Shown: positions 1 through 8,424, numbered from the stretch's first letter. The stretch is DNA of 64,000 nt from Streptomyces sulfonofaciens (GCF_014656295.1 NZ_BNCD01000013.1:186001-250000), one strand, 5' to 3'. Notes: generated from the letters alone by a model not told the origin. A program made the numbers and translations.

Positions 1-1061
1 TACTCGTTCATGAAGCCGTACCCGCCGTGGACCTGGGTGGCGTCGCGGGCGTTGTCCACCGCGACGGTGGAGGAGTGGAGCTTGGCGAGGGCGGCCTCCT
101 TCTTGAACGGCTCGCCGTTCACCAGCCGGGACGCCGCGTCCCGCCACGCCAGGCGCGCGGTGTGCGCCTTCATCTCCATGTCGGCGATCTTGAACTGGAT
201 GGCCTGGTAGGCGCCGATGGGGTGGCCGAAGGCACGGCGTTCGCGGGCGTACTTCACCGACTCGTCGACGCAGCCCTGCGCGAGCCCGGTGGCCAGCGCC
301 GAGATCGCGATCCGGCCCTCGTCCAGGATGCGCAGGAACTGGGCGTAGCCGCGGCCCTCCTCGCCCAGCAGGTTCCCGGCCGGCACGCGGACGTCCGCGA
401 AGGACAGCTCCCTGGTGTCCGAGGCGTTCCAGCCGACCTTGGAGTACGGGGCGGCGACGGTGAAGCCGGGCGTGCCGGAGGGCACGATGAGGGAGGAGAT
501 CAGGGGGCTTCCGTCGTCCTTGCGGCCGGTGACCGCGGTGACGGTGACCAGACCGGTGATGTCGGTGCCGGAGTTGGTGATGAAGCACTTGGTGCCGTTG
601 ATGACCCACTCGCCGGTGGCCTCGTCGCGGCGGGCGGTGGTACGGGTGGCGCCGGCGTCGGAGCCTCCGTCGGGCTCGGTCAGGCCGAAGGCGCCCAGTA
701 TCTCGCCGGAGCAGAGCCGGGGCAGCCAGGTGCGCTTCTGCTCCTCGGTGCCGTACAGGTGGATCGGCATGGCGCCCAGGGAGACGCCGGCCTCCAGGGT
801 GATCGCCACCGAGGAGTCGACCCGGGCCAGTTCCTCCAGGACGAGCCCGAGCGCCAGGTAGTCACCGCCCATGCCGCCGTACTCCTCGGGGAAGGGCAGC
901 CCGAACAGGCCCATGCGGGCCATCTCGCGGACGATCTCGTAGGGGAACTCGTGCCGCTCGTAGAAGTCGCCGATCTTCGGTGCGACGACGTCGTGGGCGA
1001 ACTCCTCCACGGTGCGGCGGAGTTCTTCGTGTTCCGGGGAGAGCCGGTGGTCAAGGGTCAT
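1..1061 (-). CDS. acdH: Acyl-CoA dehydrogenase (3' end outside window)
   Basis: This is a flavin-dependent acyl-CoA dehydrogenase, probably acting on a short branched-chain acyl-CoA such as isovaleryl-CoA in leucine breakdown. The visible 353 residues hold the N-terminal helical domain, the FAD-binding stretch GAFGLTEPDGGSDAG followed by FITNSGTD, and the start of the C-terminal helical domain up to QVHGGYGFMNE. The C-terminus lies beyond the left edge. The ATG at 1061 is chosen because it starts the family's usual MTLDHRLSPEHEELRRTV region. It lies 12 bases beyond the stop of the HMG-CoA lyase gene and is the last gene seen of the operon that begins at 6186. The family is certain; the substrate is inferred from the neighbours. 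Confidence 0.93.
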   Translation of the reverse strand, partial: MTLDHRLSPEHEELRRTVEEFAHDVVAPKIGDFYERHEFPYEIVREMARMGLFGLPFPEEYGGMGGDYLALGLVLEELARVDSSVAITLEAGVSLGAMPIHLYGTEEQKRTWLPRLCSGEILGAFGLTEPDGGSDAGATRTTARRDEATGEWVINGTKCFITNSGTDITGLVTVTAVTGRKDDGSPLISSLIVPSGTPGFTVAAPYSKVGWNASDTRELSFADVRVPAGNLLGEEGRGYAQFLRILDEGRIAISALATGLAQGCVDESVKYARERRAFGHPIGAYQAIQFKIADMEMKAHTARLAWRDAASRLVNGEPFKKEAALAKLHSSTVAVDNARDATQVHGGYGFMNE

Positions 1062-1073
1062 GACGGGGACTCC

Positions 1074-2240
1074 TTACGACGCGCGCGTTGACGGGTCCGT
1101 CGGTGCCCCGGTGAGGGCCCGCACGGTGCGGGACGGGCTGGGCCGTCCGAGGTGTCGTGCCATCCACGCGCTGGTGGCGGTGAGACGGTCCAGGTCGACA
1201 CCGGTCTCGATGCCGAGGCCGTGCAGCATCCACACGAGGTCCTCGGTGGCGAGGTTGCCGGTGGCGCTCTTCGCGAACGGGCAGCCGCCGAGGCCGCCCG
1301 CCGAGGCGTCGACGGTGGTGACGCCGTGCTGGAGGGCGGCCAGGGTGTTGGCGAGTGCCTGGCCGTAGGTGTCGTGGAAGTGCACGCCGAGCGCGCCGGT
1401 GGGGATGCCGGCCTCGTTCAGCGCGGTGAGCAGGGCGCGCACCTGGCCCGGGGTGGCCACGCCGATGGTGTCGCCGAGGCTCAGCTCGTCGCAGCCCATG
1501 TCGAAGAGGGCCCGGCAGACGCGCACGACCTGGGCGACGGGTACGGGGCCCTCCCACGGGTCGCCGAAGCACATGGACAGGTAGCCGCGCACATGGGCGG
1601 CCCCTTCCCGGGGGGCGCCGACCGGTGCGGAACTGCCGTCCTGCGGCTCCTTGGCGCGTGCGACCACGGTGGCGAACATCTCCAGGGACTCGTCCACCGA
1701 GCGGTTGAGGTTGGCCCGGGCGAAGGACTCGGTGGCGCTGGCGAACACGGCCAGGCGACGGGCCCCCAGGGCCCTGGCCCGGTCCAGGCCGCGCAGGTTG
1801 GGCACCAGCACGGGCAGGTCCACGGGCAGGTCGTGCACCAGAGGGAAGAGCCGCTCGGCGTCGGCGAGCTGGGGCACCCACTTCGGGTGCACGAAGCTGG
1901 TGGCCTCGATGGTGGTCAGGCCCGCGGCGGCCAGGCGGCGGATGAACTCCGCCTTGACCTCGGTGGGCACGGTGGCGCTCTCGTTCTGCAGGCCGTCGCG
2001 GGCGCCGACCTCGTGGATCCGCACCCGGGCGGGCAGACCGGGTGCCGCCACGGTCATGGGCAGCCCGGCCGTACCGCGCCGCACGTCCACCCCACCGGCT
2101 CCACCGGTCCCACCGGCCCCTGTCCCACCGGTCCCTGTGCCACCGGCTCCACCGGCTCCACCGGCTCCACCGGCTCCACCGGTCCCGTCCGCCCCGGCCG
2201 GCTCGCCGGTGGTCCTCGTGGACGGCACGTCGCCGCTCAT
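1074..2240 (-). CDS. hmgL: Hydroxymethylglutaryl-CoA lyase
   Basis: HMG-CoA lyase cleaves 3-hydroxy-3-methylglutaryl-CoA to acetyl-CoA and acetoacetate, the last step of leucine degradation. The 388-residue product carries VRIHEVGARDGLQNES at the start of the TIM barrel, ATSFVHPKWVPQ, GVHFHDTYGQALAN and the cysteine loop GGLGGCPFAKSATGNLATED, all typical of the family. The first 60 residues or so are a Gly/Ala/Thr low-complexity extension encoded by 9-bp repeats that family members do not need; the catalytic domain starts near LPARVRIHE. Its ATG overlaps the stop of the carboxylase alpha gene by four bases (ATGA), so the two are translationally coupled. A start inside the extension cannot be excluded. 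Confidence 0.95.
   Translation of the reverse strand: MSGDVPSTRTTGEPAGADGTGGAGGAGGAGGAGGTGTGGTGAGGTGGAGGVDVRRGTAGLPMTVAAPGLPARVRIHEVGARDGLQNESATVPTEVKAEFIRRLAAAGLTTIEATSFVHPKWVPQLADAERLFPLVHDLPVDLPVLVPNLRGLDRARALGARRLAVFASATESFARANLNRSVDESLEMFATVVARAKEPQDGSSAPVGAPREGAAHVRGYLSMCFGDPWEGPVPVAQVVRVCRALFDMGCDELSLGDTIGVATPGQVRALLTALNEAGIPTGALGVHFHDTYGQALANTLAALQHGVTTVDASAGGLGGCPFAKSATGNLATEDLVWMLHGLGIETGVDLDRLTATSAWMARHLGRPSPSRTVRALTGAPTDPSTRAS
2090..2195 (-). repeat. In-frame 9-bp repeat tract in hmgL
   Basis: A tract built from the 9-base unit CACCGGCTC and variants (plus strand) encodes about 35 residues of Gly, Ala and Thr near residues 16-50 of HMG-CoA lyase. It changes length in multiples of three and lies outside the catalytic domain, so it should be tolerated as a linker. 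Confidence 0.8.
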
Positions 2241-4354
2241 GACGCCGCCTCCTCACTGCCGGCTCCCGCGGGAGGCACGGCGGCCCCCTCGGGCTCCCCG
2301 GGCTCCTGGGGCTCCCCGGGCTCCTGGGGTTCCTCGGGCACGATCACCGCGAGCACCTGGTCCATGGCGACCGTGCTGCCCGGGATGACGTCCAGTTCCG
2401 TGACGGTGCCGGCGTGCGGCGCGGAGATGACGTGCTCCATCTTCATCGCCTCCACCACCACCAGGCTCTGGCCCGCCGTCACCCGGTCGCCGACGGCGGC
2501 CTTGACGACCGTGACCGTGCCGGGCATGGGGGCGGTGAGCGAGTCGGCGCCGGCGCGGGCGGCGCCGGCCAGCGCTGCGGCCACCGGGTCGTGGTCCTCG
2601 ACGAGCCAGGCGTCGCCGTCGCGGCCCAGCCAGTCGCCCGCACGGTGGAAGGTGTGCAGGACCCCGGCGACGGTGACGGAGACCCGGTCCCGTGTGACCG
2701 TGTGGCCGCTCGCGGGTCCCGGGCGGTGGGTGACGGGCTCGTGGCCCGGCACCTTCAGCGGGAATTCGACCGGTGCCGCCGGGCCGCCGAGCCGCCAACC
2801 GCTCGGCACCGCGAAGGGGTCCTGCCAGCCGTGCGCGTCCGCCTCCGGCCGCAGCCCGGCCAGCCGCACCGCGGCCGCCGCCTCGTACACCTCCTCGGGT
2901 ACGGACCGCGGCACCAGGCCGTCCAGCTCCCGCTCGACCAGGCCGGTGTCCAGGTCGCCCGCCTGCACCGCGGGATGCGCCAGCAGGCGCCGCAGGAATC
3001 CGGTGTTGGCCGGCACGCCGAGGGTGACGGTGCCGGCCAGCGCGGCGCGCAGCCGGCGCAGGGCCGTCGCGCGGTCCGGGCCGTGGGCGATGACCTTCGC
3101 CAGCATCGGGTCGTACCGGCTGCCGACCTCGGTGCCCTCGCTGAGGCCCGAGTCCGTGCGCACCCCCTCGCCGGCCGGCTCGCGCAGCACGAGGACGGTG
3201 CCGCCGGAGGGCAGGAAGCCGCGGGCGCCCTCCTTGACGGAGACCGTCTCGGCACAGATCCGGGCCTCGACGGCGTGCCCGGTGAGGGCGATGTCCCGCT
3301 GCTCGTACGGCAGCGGCTCGCCGGCCGCGACCCGCAACTGCCATTCGACCAGGTCGAGCCCGGTGACCAGCTCCGTCACGGGGTGCTCGACCTGCAGGCG
3401 GGTGTTCATCTCCATGAAGAAGTACGCGCCGGGTTCCGTGCCGGACACGATGAACTCGACGGTGCCGGCGCCGCGGTACCCGCAGGAGCGGGCGGCCTGC
3501 ACCGCGGCCTCGCCCATCGCGGCCCTGGTCGCCTCGTCGAGCAGCACGCTGGGCGCCTCCTCGATGAGCTTCTGGTGCCTGCGCTGGAGGGAGCACTCGC
3601 GCTCGCCGAGGTGCACGACCCGGCCGTGGCCGTCCGCGAGGACCTGGATCTCGATGTGCCGCGGGCGCTCGATCCAGCGCTCCACGAGAAGGGTGTCGTC
3701 GCCGAAGGACGCCAGGGCCTCGCGGCGGGCGGCCGCGATCTCGTCGGCCAGCAGCGCGGCGTCGCGCACCAGGCGCATGCCCTTGCCGCCACCGCCCGCC
3801 GACGGCTTCAGCAGTACGGGGAGCCCGGTCTCCCGGGCCGCCGCGGCCAGCTCGGCGTCGTCGAGCCCGCTGCCGGAGGAGCCGGGCACCACGGGCACTC
3901 CGGCGGCCCGCACCGTCTCCTTGGCGCGGATCTTGTCACCCATCAGGGCGATGGCGTCGGCGGGCGGACCGATGAAGACCAGGCCCGCGTCGGTGCAGGC
4001 ACGCGCGAAGGAGGCGTTCTCGGCGAGGAAGCCGTAGCCGGGGTGGACGGCCTGGGCGCCGGTGTCCCGGGCGGCCGCCAGCAGCCGCTTCGCCGACAGG
4101 TAGCTCTCGGCGGCCGGTGCGGGCCCGATCCGCACCGCGGTGTCGGCCTCCCGCACGTGCCGGGCGCCGGCGTCCGCGTCGCTGAACACGGCGACCGAGC
4201 GGATGCCGAGCGCACGGAGCGTACGGATGATCCGTACCGCGATCTCGCCGCGGTTGGCCACCAGGACCGTGTCGAACGCGGCGAGGCCGGAGCCCGCCGT
4301 GCCCGCCGCTGCCGCTGTCGCCGCGCCGTCCGCCCTGTCCGAGCCGGTCGTCAT
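2237..4354 (-). CDS. accA1: Acyl-CoA carboxylase alpha subunit (biotin carboxylase-BCCP), methylcrotonyl-CoA type
   Basis: This biotin-dependent subunit carboxylates biotin with ATP and bicarbonate and carries the biotin. The product has about 705 residues: an N-terminal biotin carboxylase starting FDTVLVANRGEIAVRIIRT, the ATP-grasp glycine loop SAGGGGKGM, FMEMNTRLQVEHPVTE, then a linker and a C-terminal biotinyl domain with EAMKMEH, the target lysine being about residue 638. The tail after VLAVIVPEE is a PQEPGE-type repeat. I choose the ATG at 4354 because GGAGG lies eight bases upstream; in-frame ATGs at 4360 and 4378 are alternatives. The operon context (HMG-CoA lyase, acyl-CoA dehydrogenase) points to 3-methylcrotonyl-CoA rather than acetyl- or propionyl-CoA. 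A 209-bp GC-rich spacer separates it from the beta subunit gene. Confidence 0.95.
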   Translation of the reverse strand: MTTGSDRADGAATAAAAGTAGSGLAAFDTVLVANRGEIAVRIIRTLRALGIRSVAVFSDADAGARHVREADTAVRIGPAPAAESYLSAKRLLAAARDTGAQAVHPGYGFLAENASFARACTDAGLVFIGPPADAIALMGDKIRAKETVRAAGVPVVPGSSGSGLDDAELAAAARETGLPVLLKPSAGGGGKGMRLVRDAALLADEIAAARREALASFGDDTLLVERWIERPRHIEIQVLADGHGRVVHLGERECSLQRRHQKLIEEAPSVLLDEATRAAMGEAAVQAARSCGYRGAGTVEFIVSGTEPGAYFFMEMNTRLQVEHPVTELVTGLDLVEWQLRVAAGEPLPYEQRDIALTGHAVEARICAETVSVKEGARGFLPSGGTVLVLREPAGEGVRTDSGLSEGTEVGSRYDPMLAKVIAHGPDRATALRRLRAALAGTVTLGVPANTGFLRRLLAHPAVQAGDLDTGLVERELDGLVPRSVPEEVYEAAAAVRLAGLRPEADAHGWQDPFAVPSGWRLGGPAAPVEFPLKVPGHEPVTHRPGPASGHTVTRDRVSVTVAGVLHTFHRAGDWLGRDGDAWLVEDHDPVAAALAGAARAGADSLTAPMPGTVTVVKAAVGDRVTAGQSLVVVEAMKMEHVISAPHAGTVTELDVIPGSTVAMDQVLAVIVPEEPQEPGEPQEPGEPEGAAVPPAGAGSEEAAS

Positions 4355-4563
4355 GGTCATCCCCTCCGCCGTCGTCATGTGCGCCCCCGCCCGCCTGCCG
4401 TCCGTCCCGGGCCCCCCGCCCGCTCGGGGCCTGCCGTCCGTCCCGGGCCCGGGGTCCGTCCCGGGCCGGCCGTCGGCCTCGTGCCGGGGGCCGGTCGCCG
4501 GCACGGTCCGGGCGCCGATCCGTGCCGTGTGCCGTGCCACGGCCGCCGTCCTCCCACGATCCC

Positions 4564-6186
4564 TCACATCCGGAAGACGCCGAAGCCGCCGTCCTTGGCG
4601 GGCAGAGGGGCGTGCGCGCAGGCCGTCAGGGCCAGGCCGAGCACCTGGCGGGTCTCCAGGGGGTCGATCACGCCGTCGTCCCAGAGACGGGCGGTGGCGT
4701 AGTAGGCGTTGCCCTGGGTCTCGTACTGCCGGCGGATCGGGTCCTTGAAGGCGGCCTCGTCCTCGGCGGACCACTCCTCGCCGCGGGCCTCCGTCTGGTC
4801 GCGCCGGACGGTGGCGAGCACCGAAGCGGCCTGCTCGCCGCCCATCACGGAGATCTTGGCGTTCGGCCACATCCACAGGAAGCGCGGGCCGTAGGCGCGC
4901 CCGCACATCGAGTAGTTGCCCGCGCCGTACGAGCCGCCTATGACGACGGTCAGCTTGGGCACCCGGGTGCAGGCCACGGCCGTGACCATCTTCGCGCCGT
5001 GCTTGGCGATGCCGCCCGCCTCGTAGTCCTTGCCGACCATGAAGCCCGAGATGTTCTGCAGGAACAGCAGCGGGATGCCGCGCTGGTCGCACAGCTCGAT
5101 GAAGTGGGCGCCCTTCTGGGCGGACTCGGAGAACAGGATGCCGTTGTTCGCGATGACGCCCACCGGGTGGCCGTGGATCCTGGCGAAGCCCGTCACCAGG
5201 GTCTGGCCGTACTCCGCCTTGAACTCGGCGAACCGCGAGGCGTCCACCACGCGCGCGATGACCTCCCGCACGTCGTAGGGCGTACGGGAGTCGGCGGGGA
5301 CCGCGCCGTACAGGCCGTACGGGTCCGCCTTGGGCTCCTCCGCGGGCTCCACGCGCCAGGGGAAGGCGGGCGCCTCGGGGAGGGTGGAGACGATGGTGCG
5401 CACGATCCGCAGGGCGTGGGCGTCGTCCTCGGCGAGGTGGTCCGTGACGCCGGAGACGCGGGAGTGGACCTCGCCGCCGCCCAGCTCCTCGGCGGTCACC
5501 ACCTCGCCGGTCGCCGCCTTCACCAGCGGCGGGCCGCCCAGGAAGATGGTGCCCTGGCCGCGTACGATCACCGCCTCGTCGCTCATCGCGGGCACGTAGG
5601 CGCCGCCTGCCGTGCACGAGCCGAGGACGGCGGCGATCTGGGGGATTCCGGCGCCGGACATCCGCGCCTGGTTGTAGAAGATCCTGCCGAAGTGCTCGCG
5701 GTCCGGGAACACCTCGTCCTGCATGGGCAGGAAGGCGCCGCCCGAGTCGACCAGGTAGAGGCAGGGCAGCCGGTTCTCCAGCGCCACCTCCTGGGCGCGC
5801 AGGTGCTTCTTGACCGTCATCGGGTAGTAGGTGCCGCCCTTGACGGTGGCGTCGTTGGCGACGATCACGCAGGCCCGGCCCGAGACCCTGCCGATCCCGG
5901 CGATCACCCCGGCCGCGGGCGCGGCGCCGCCGTACATGCCCTCCGCGGCCAGCGGCGCCAGCTCAAGGAACGGCGAGCCCCGGTCCAGGAGGGCGTCCAC
6001 GCGGTCCCGGGGCAGCAGCTTGCCGCGCGCCACATGGCGGGCCCTGGCCCGCTCGCCGCCGCCCTCCCGGGCCGCCGCGAGCCGGGTGCGCAGCTCCTCG
6101 ACGAGCGCGCGGTGCGCCGCCTCGTTGGCCCGCCAGACCTGCGAGGACGGGTCGGCGGTGCTCGCCAGCACCGGTGCCTGCTGCAT
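4564..6186 (-). CDS. accD1: Acyl-CoA carboxylase beta subunit (carboxyltransferase), methylcrotonyl-CoA type
   Basis: This 540-residue carboxyltransferase moves the carboxyl group from biotin to the acyl-CoA. It has the crotonase-fold halves expected for MCC beta: GKLLPRDRVDALLDRGSPFLE near the N-terminus, YLVDSGGAFLPMQDEVFPD, GSCTAGGAYVPAMSDE, the glycine-rich GGPPLVKAATGE, and NNGILFSESAQKGAHFIELC with FLQNISGFMVG in the second half. The motifs match methylcrotonyl-CoA carboxylase beta better than PccB. It is the first gene of the minus-strand operon. The start at 6186 lies about 90 bases from a pair of palindromes shared with the divergent TetR gene. Confidence 0.95.
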   Translation of the reverse strand: MQQAPVLASTADPSSQVWRANEAAHRALVEELRTRLAAAREGGGERARARHVARGKLLPRDRVDALLDRGSPFLELAPLAAEGMYGGAAPAAGVIAGIGRVSGRACVIVANDATVKGGTYYPMTVKKHLRAQEVALENRLPCLYLVDSGGAFLPMQDEVFPDREHFGRIFYNQARMSGAGIPQIAAVLGSCTAGGAYVPAMSDEAVIVRGQGTIFLGGPPLVKAATGEVVTAEELGGGEVHSRVSGVTDHLAEDDAHALRIVRTIVSTLPEAPAFPWRVEPAEEPKADPYGLYGAVPADSRTPYDVREVIARVVDASRFAEFKAEYGQTLVTGFARIHGHPVGVIANNGILFSESAQKGAHFIELCDQRGIPLLFLQNISGFMVGKDYEAGGIAKHGAKMVTAVACTRVPKLTVVIGGSYGAGNYSMCGRAYGPRFLWMWPNAKISVMGGEQAASVLATVRRDQTEARGEEWSAEDEAAFKDPIRRQYETQGNAYYATARLWDDGVIDPLETRQVLGLALTACAHAPLPAKDGGFGVFRM

Positions 6187-6274
6187 CCGTGGGCCCCCTT
6201 GCCTGCCGCCTGCCGCGCCGCCGCCGCGCCAGGTCGCGCCCGGTTCGCGGGCCGTGCCCGTGCCGTGCGCGGTC

Positions 6275-6319
6275 GTTAGTGAGCGTTAACCTGTCTCCCC
6301 AAGGTTAACGACCGCTAAC
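6275..6319. promoter_or_regulatory. Two imperfect palindromic operators between accD1 and TetR gene
   Basis: GTTAGTGAGCGTTAAC (6275-6290) and GTTAACGACCGCTAAC (6304-6319) are 13/16 identical when one is reverse-complemented, and each is itself a partial palindrome with outer GTTA/TAAC. Their centres are 29 bp apart. They lie between the divergent carboxylase operon and TetR gene, where the TetR product would be expected to repress both. The assignment is inferred from symmetry and position. Confidence 0.75.
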
Positions 6320-6342
6320 CGTCCTGTCTACAATTGCCGGCA
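6305..6342 (+). promoter_or_regulatory. Candidate promoter of the TetR gene, possibly leaderless transcript
   Basis: TACAAT at 6329-6334 is a good -10 hexamer with TTAACG at 6305-6310 as a weak -35 (18-bp spacer) inside the second palindrome. Transcription would begin about seven bases after the -10, which is at the ATG at 6342, and there is no Shine-Dalgarno sequence. This suggests a leaderless mRNA and repression by operator/-35 overlap. Confidence 0.5.
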
Positions 6343-6932
6343 TGGGCACCAGAACCGATGCACCCTCCCGTCGTGCACAGATCCTCAAGGAGGCCGCGCG
6401 GCTCTTCGCGGAGCGGGGCTTCCACGGCGTCGGCGTCGACGAGATAGGCGCCGCGGTCGGCATCAGCGGACCGGGGCTCTACCGGCACTTCCCGGGCAAG
6501 GACGCCATGCTCGCCGAGCTGCTGGTCGGCATCAGCGGGCAGTTGCTGACCGGCGGCAGGCGCCGGGTCGCCGCCGCGGACGGCGGGCCGCACGCGGTGC
6601 TGGACTCGCTCATCGAGGGCCACATCGACTTCGCCCTCGACGACCGCCCCCTCATCGTCCTGCACGACCGGGAGCTGGACCGGCTGCGGGACTCCGACCG
6701 CAAGCTGGTGCGCCAGCTCCAGCGGCAGTACGTCGAGCTGTGGGTGGAGGTGGTCTGCCGGGCCTACCCGAACCTCGCCGAGCCGGAGGCACGCGCGTGC
6801 GTGCACGCGGTCTTCGGGCTGCTGAACTCGACCCCGCACCTCGGCCGCCCCGGCACGCTGCCGGGCCGCGGACAGACGGCGGACCTGCTGCACCGCCTGG
6901 CGCGCGGGGCGTTCGAGGGCGCTGCGTCGTAA
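6342..6932 (+). CDS. TetR family regulator of the leucine-catabolic operon
   Basis: This 196-residue protein has an N-terminal TetR helix-turn-helix (residues about 10-56: RAQILKEAARLFAERGFHGV, then ISGPGLYRHFPGKDAML) followed by an all-helical ligand domain. It is transcribed away from the acyl-CoA carboxylase operon, with two matching palindromes between them. By family logic it is probably an autoregulated repressor that senses an acyl-CoA intermediate; the ligand cannot be read from sequence. Its TAA stop is the first base of a 35-bp tandem repeat. Confidence 0.9.
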   Translation: MGTRTDAPSRRAQILKEAARLFAERGFHGVGVDEIGAAVGISGPGLYRHFPGKDAMLAELLVGISGQLLTGGRRRVAAADGGPHAVLDSLIEGHIDFALDDRPLIVLHDRELDRLRDSDRKLVRQLQRQYVELWVEVVCRAYPNLAEPEARACVHAVFGLLNSTPHLGRPGTLPGRGQTADLLHRLARGAFEGAAS

Positions 6933-7012
6933 GGCGCACGGGGTAAGCCGTACGTCGCACGCGGTAAGGCGCACGCGGTAAGCCGTACATCGCACGCGGT
7001 GAGGCGTACGCG
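6930..7012. repeat. 35-bp tandem repeat starting at the TetR stop codon
   Basis: TAAGGCGCAC recurs at 6930 and 6965 and TGAGGCGTAC at 7000, giving 2.4 copies of a 35-bp unit. The rest of 6933-7266 is GC-rich spacer with runs such as GGCGGGCGGACGGCGGG, then the promoter side of the next gene. Confidence 0.85.
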
Positions 7013-7206
7013 CAGGTGCACGCGCGGCAGGGTACCCGCGCAGCAAGGCGCGTGCGCGTGCCCACACCCGCGCCCCGGCGCGGCGGGCCGGCGGACGGCG
7101 GGCTGGGGGCGGACGGCGGGCGGACGGCGGGCCGGCGGGCGGGCGCGGGCCGTGACGGGGATCTCTCTGGACGCTCGCGGCGACCGGCGGGTAACCTTGC
7201 AGTCTG

Positions 7207-7220
7207 AGCAAGCGCTTAGT
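7207..7220. promoter_or_regulatory. Palindromic operator candidate upstream of acyl-CoA dehydrogenase
   Basis: AGCAAGCGCTTAGT is an inverted repeat with perfect core AAGCGCTT, 47 bp before the GTG of the next gene. It resembles TetR-type sites in front of actinobacterial fatty-acid and sterol genes (one base from the KstR2 pattern AnCAAGnnCTTGnT as I recall it). No regulator gene is adjacent, so the binding protein is unknown. Confidence 0.5.
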
Positions 7221-7266
7221 CCGGTGACAGGGGCCCCTGCCAGGGCCCGGGCAGAGGGAGTTCTCC

Positions 7267-8424
7267 GTGCGCCGAACCGTCTTCAACGAGGACCACGAAG
7301 CCTTCCGGGACACCATCCGGGCCTTCATCGAGGCCGAGGTCGTGCCCGTCTACGACGAGTGGATAGCGGCGGGCCAGGTTCCGCGCGACTTCTACTACAA
7401 GCTCGGTGAGCTGGGCGTCTTCGGTATCGAGGTGCCCGAGGAGTACGGCGGCGCGGGCGAGGAGTCGTTCAAGTTCCAGGCGGTCATCTCCGAGGAGTGC
7501 GCCCGCGCGGGCGTGTCCTTCGGCGGCTCCGGCGTGCATGTCGCGCTCTGCCTGCCGTACCTGAAGGCGTACGCGACGGACGAGCAGAAGAAGCGCTGGC
7601 TGCCGGGTCTGGTGAGCGGCGAGACCATGTTCGCCATCGCCATGACGGAGCCCGGCACCGGTTCCGACCTGGCCGGCATGAAGACCACCGCCAAGCTCTC
7701 CGAGGACGGTACGCACTACGTACTCAACGGCGCCAAGACCTTCATCACCGGCGGTGTGCACGCCGACCGGGTCATCGTCTGCGCCCGCACCGCGCCGCCG
7801 TCCGAGCAGGACCGCAGGTTCGGCATCTCGCTGCTCGTCGTCGACACCAAGTCCGAGGGGTACGCGGTCGGCCGCAAGCTCGACAAGCTGGGCCTGAAGA
7901 CCTCTGACACCGCGGAACTGTCCTTCAGCGACGTCAAGGTGCCCGTCGAGGACCTGCTCGGCGAGGAGAACAAGGGCTTCTCCTACCTCGGCCAGAACCT
8001 CCCGCAGGAGCGCCTGGGCATCGCCGTCGGCGCCTACGCCCAGGCCAAGGCGGCCGTCCGGTTCGCCCAGCAGTACGTGGAGGAGCGCACCGTCTTCGGC
8101 AAGTCCGTCGCCTCGTTCCAGAACACCAAGTTCGAACTGGCCGCCTGCAAGACCGAGGTGGACGCCGCCGAGGCCGTCTGCGACCGCGCCCTGGAGGCGC
8201 ACGACGCGGGCGAGCTGACCGCGGCCGAGGCCGCGAGCGCCAAGCTCTTCTGCACCGAGGTCGCGCACCGCGTCATCGACCGCTGCCTCCAGTTGCACGG
8301 CGGCTACGGTTACATGAACGAGTACCCGATCGCCCGTCTGTACGCCGACAACCGCGTCAACCGCATCTACGGCGGCACCAGCGAGGTCATGAAGATGATC
8401 ATCGCCAAGGACATGGGGCTGTAG
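7267..8424 (+). CDS. Acyl-CoA dehydrogenase
   Basis: This 385-residue flavoenzyme oxidises an acyl-CoA to the 2-enoyl-CoA. Motifs include FAIAMTEPGTGSDLAGMKT (flavin/substrate), FITGGVHAD, the arginine-bearing RTVFGKSVASFQNTKF and the C-terminal LHGGYGYMNEYPIARLYAD. The usual catalytic glutamate position in the terminal YEGT motif is glycine here (RIYGGTSEVMK), as in isovaleryl- and long-chain dehydrogenases, where the base sits earlier; E248 in NLPQERLGIA is the likely catalytic residue. The GTG start at 7267 has AGAGGGAG just upstream. It is followed by thioesterase II, suggesting a role in acyl-CoA turnover. Confidence 0.93.
   Translation: MRRTVFNEDHEAFRDTIRAFIEAEVVPVYDEWIAAGQVPRDFYYKLGELGVFGIEVPEEYGGAGEESFKFQAVISEECARAGVSFGGSGVHVALCLPYLKAYATDEQKKRWLPGLVSGETMFAIAMTEPGTGSDLAGMKTTAKLSEDGTHYVLNGAKTFITGGVHADRVIVCARTAPPSEQDRRFGISLLVVDTKSEGYAVGRKLDKLGLKTSDTAELSFSDVKVPVEDLLGEENKGFSYLGQNLPQERLGIAVGAYAQAKAAVRFAQQYVEERTVFGKSVASFQNTKFELAACKTEVDAAEAVCDRALEAHDAGELTAAEAASAKLFCTEVAHRVIDRCLQLHGGYGYMNEYPIARLYADNRVNRIYGGTSEVMKMIIAKDMGL

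Noticed and set aside
2237..5617. Single 1126-residue carboxylase gene
   Set aside because: The frame extends upstream through the beta-subunit gene out of phase. The real alpha start is near 4354, after a GGAGG site.
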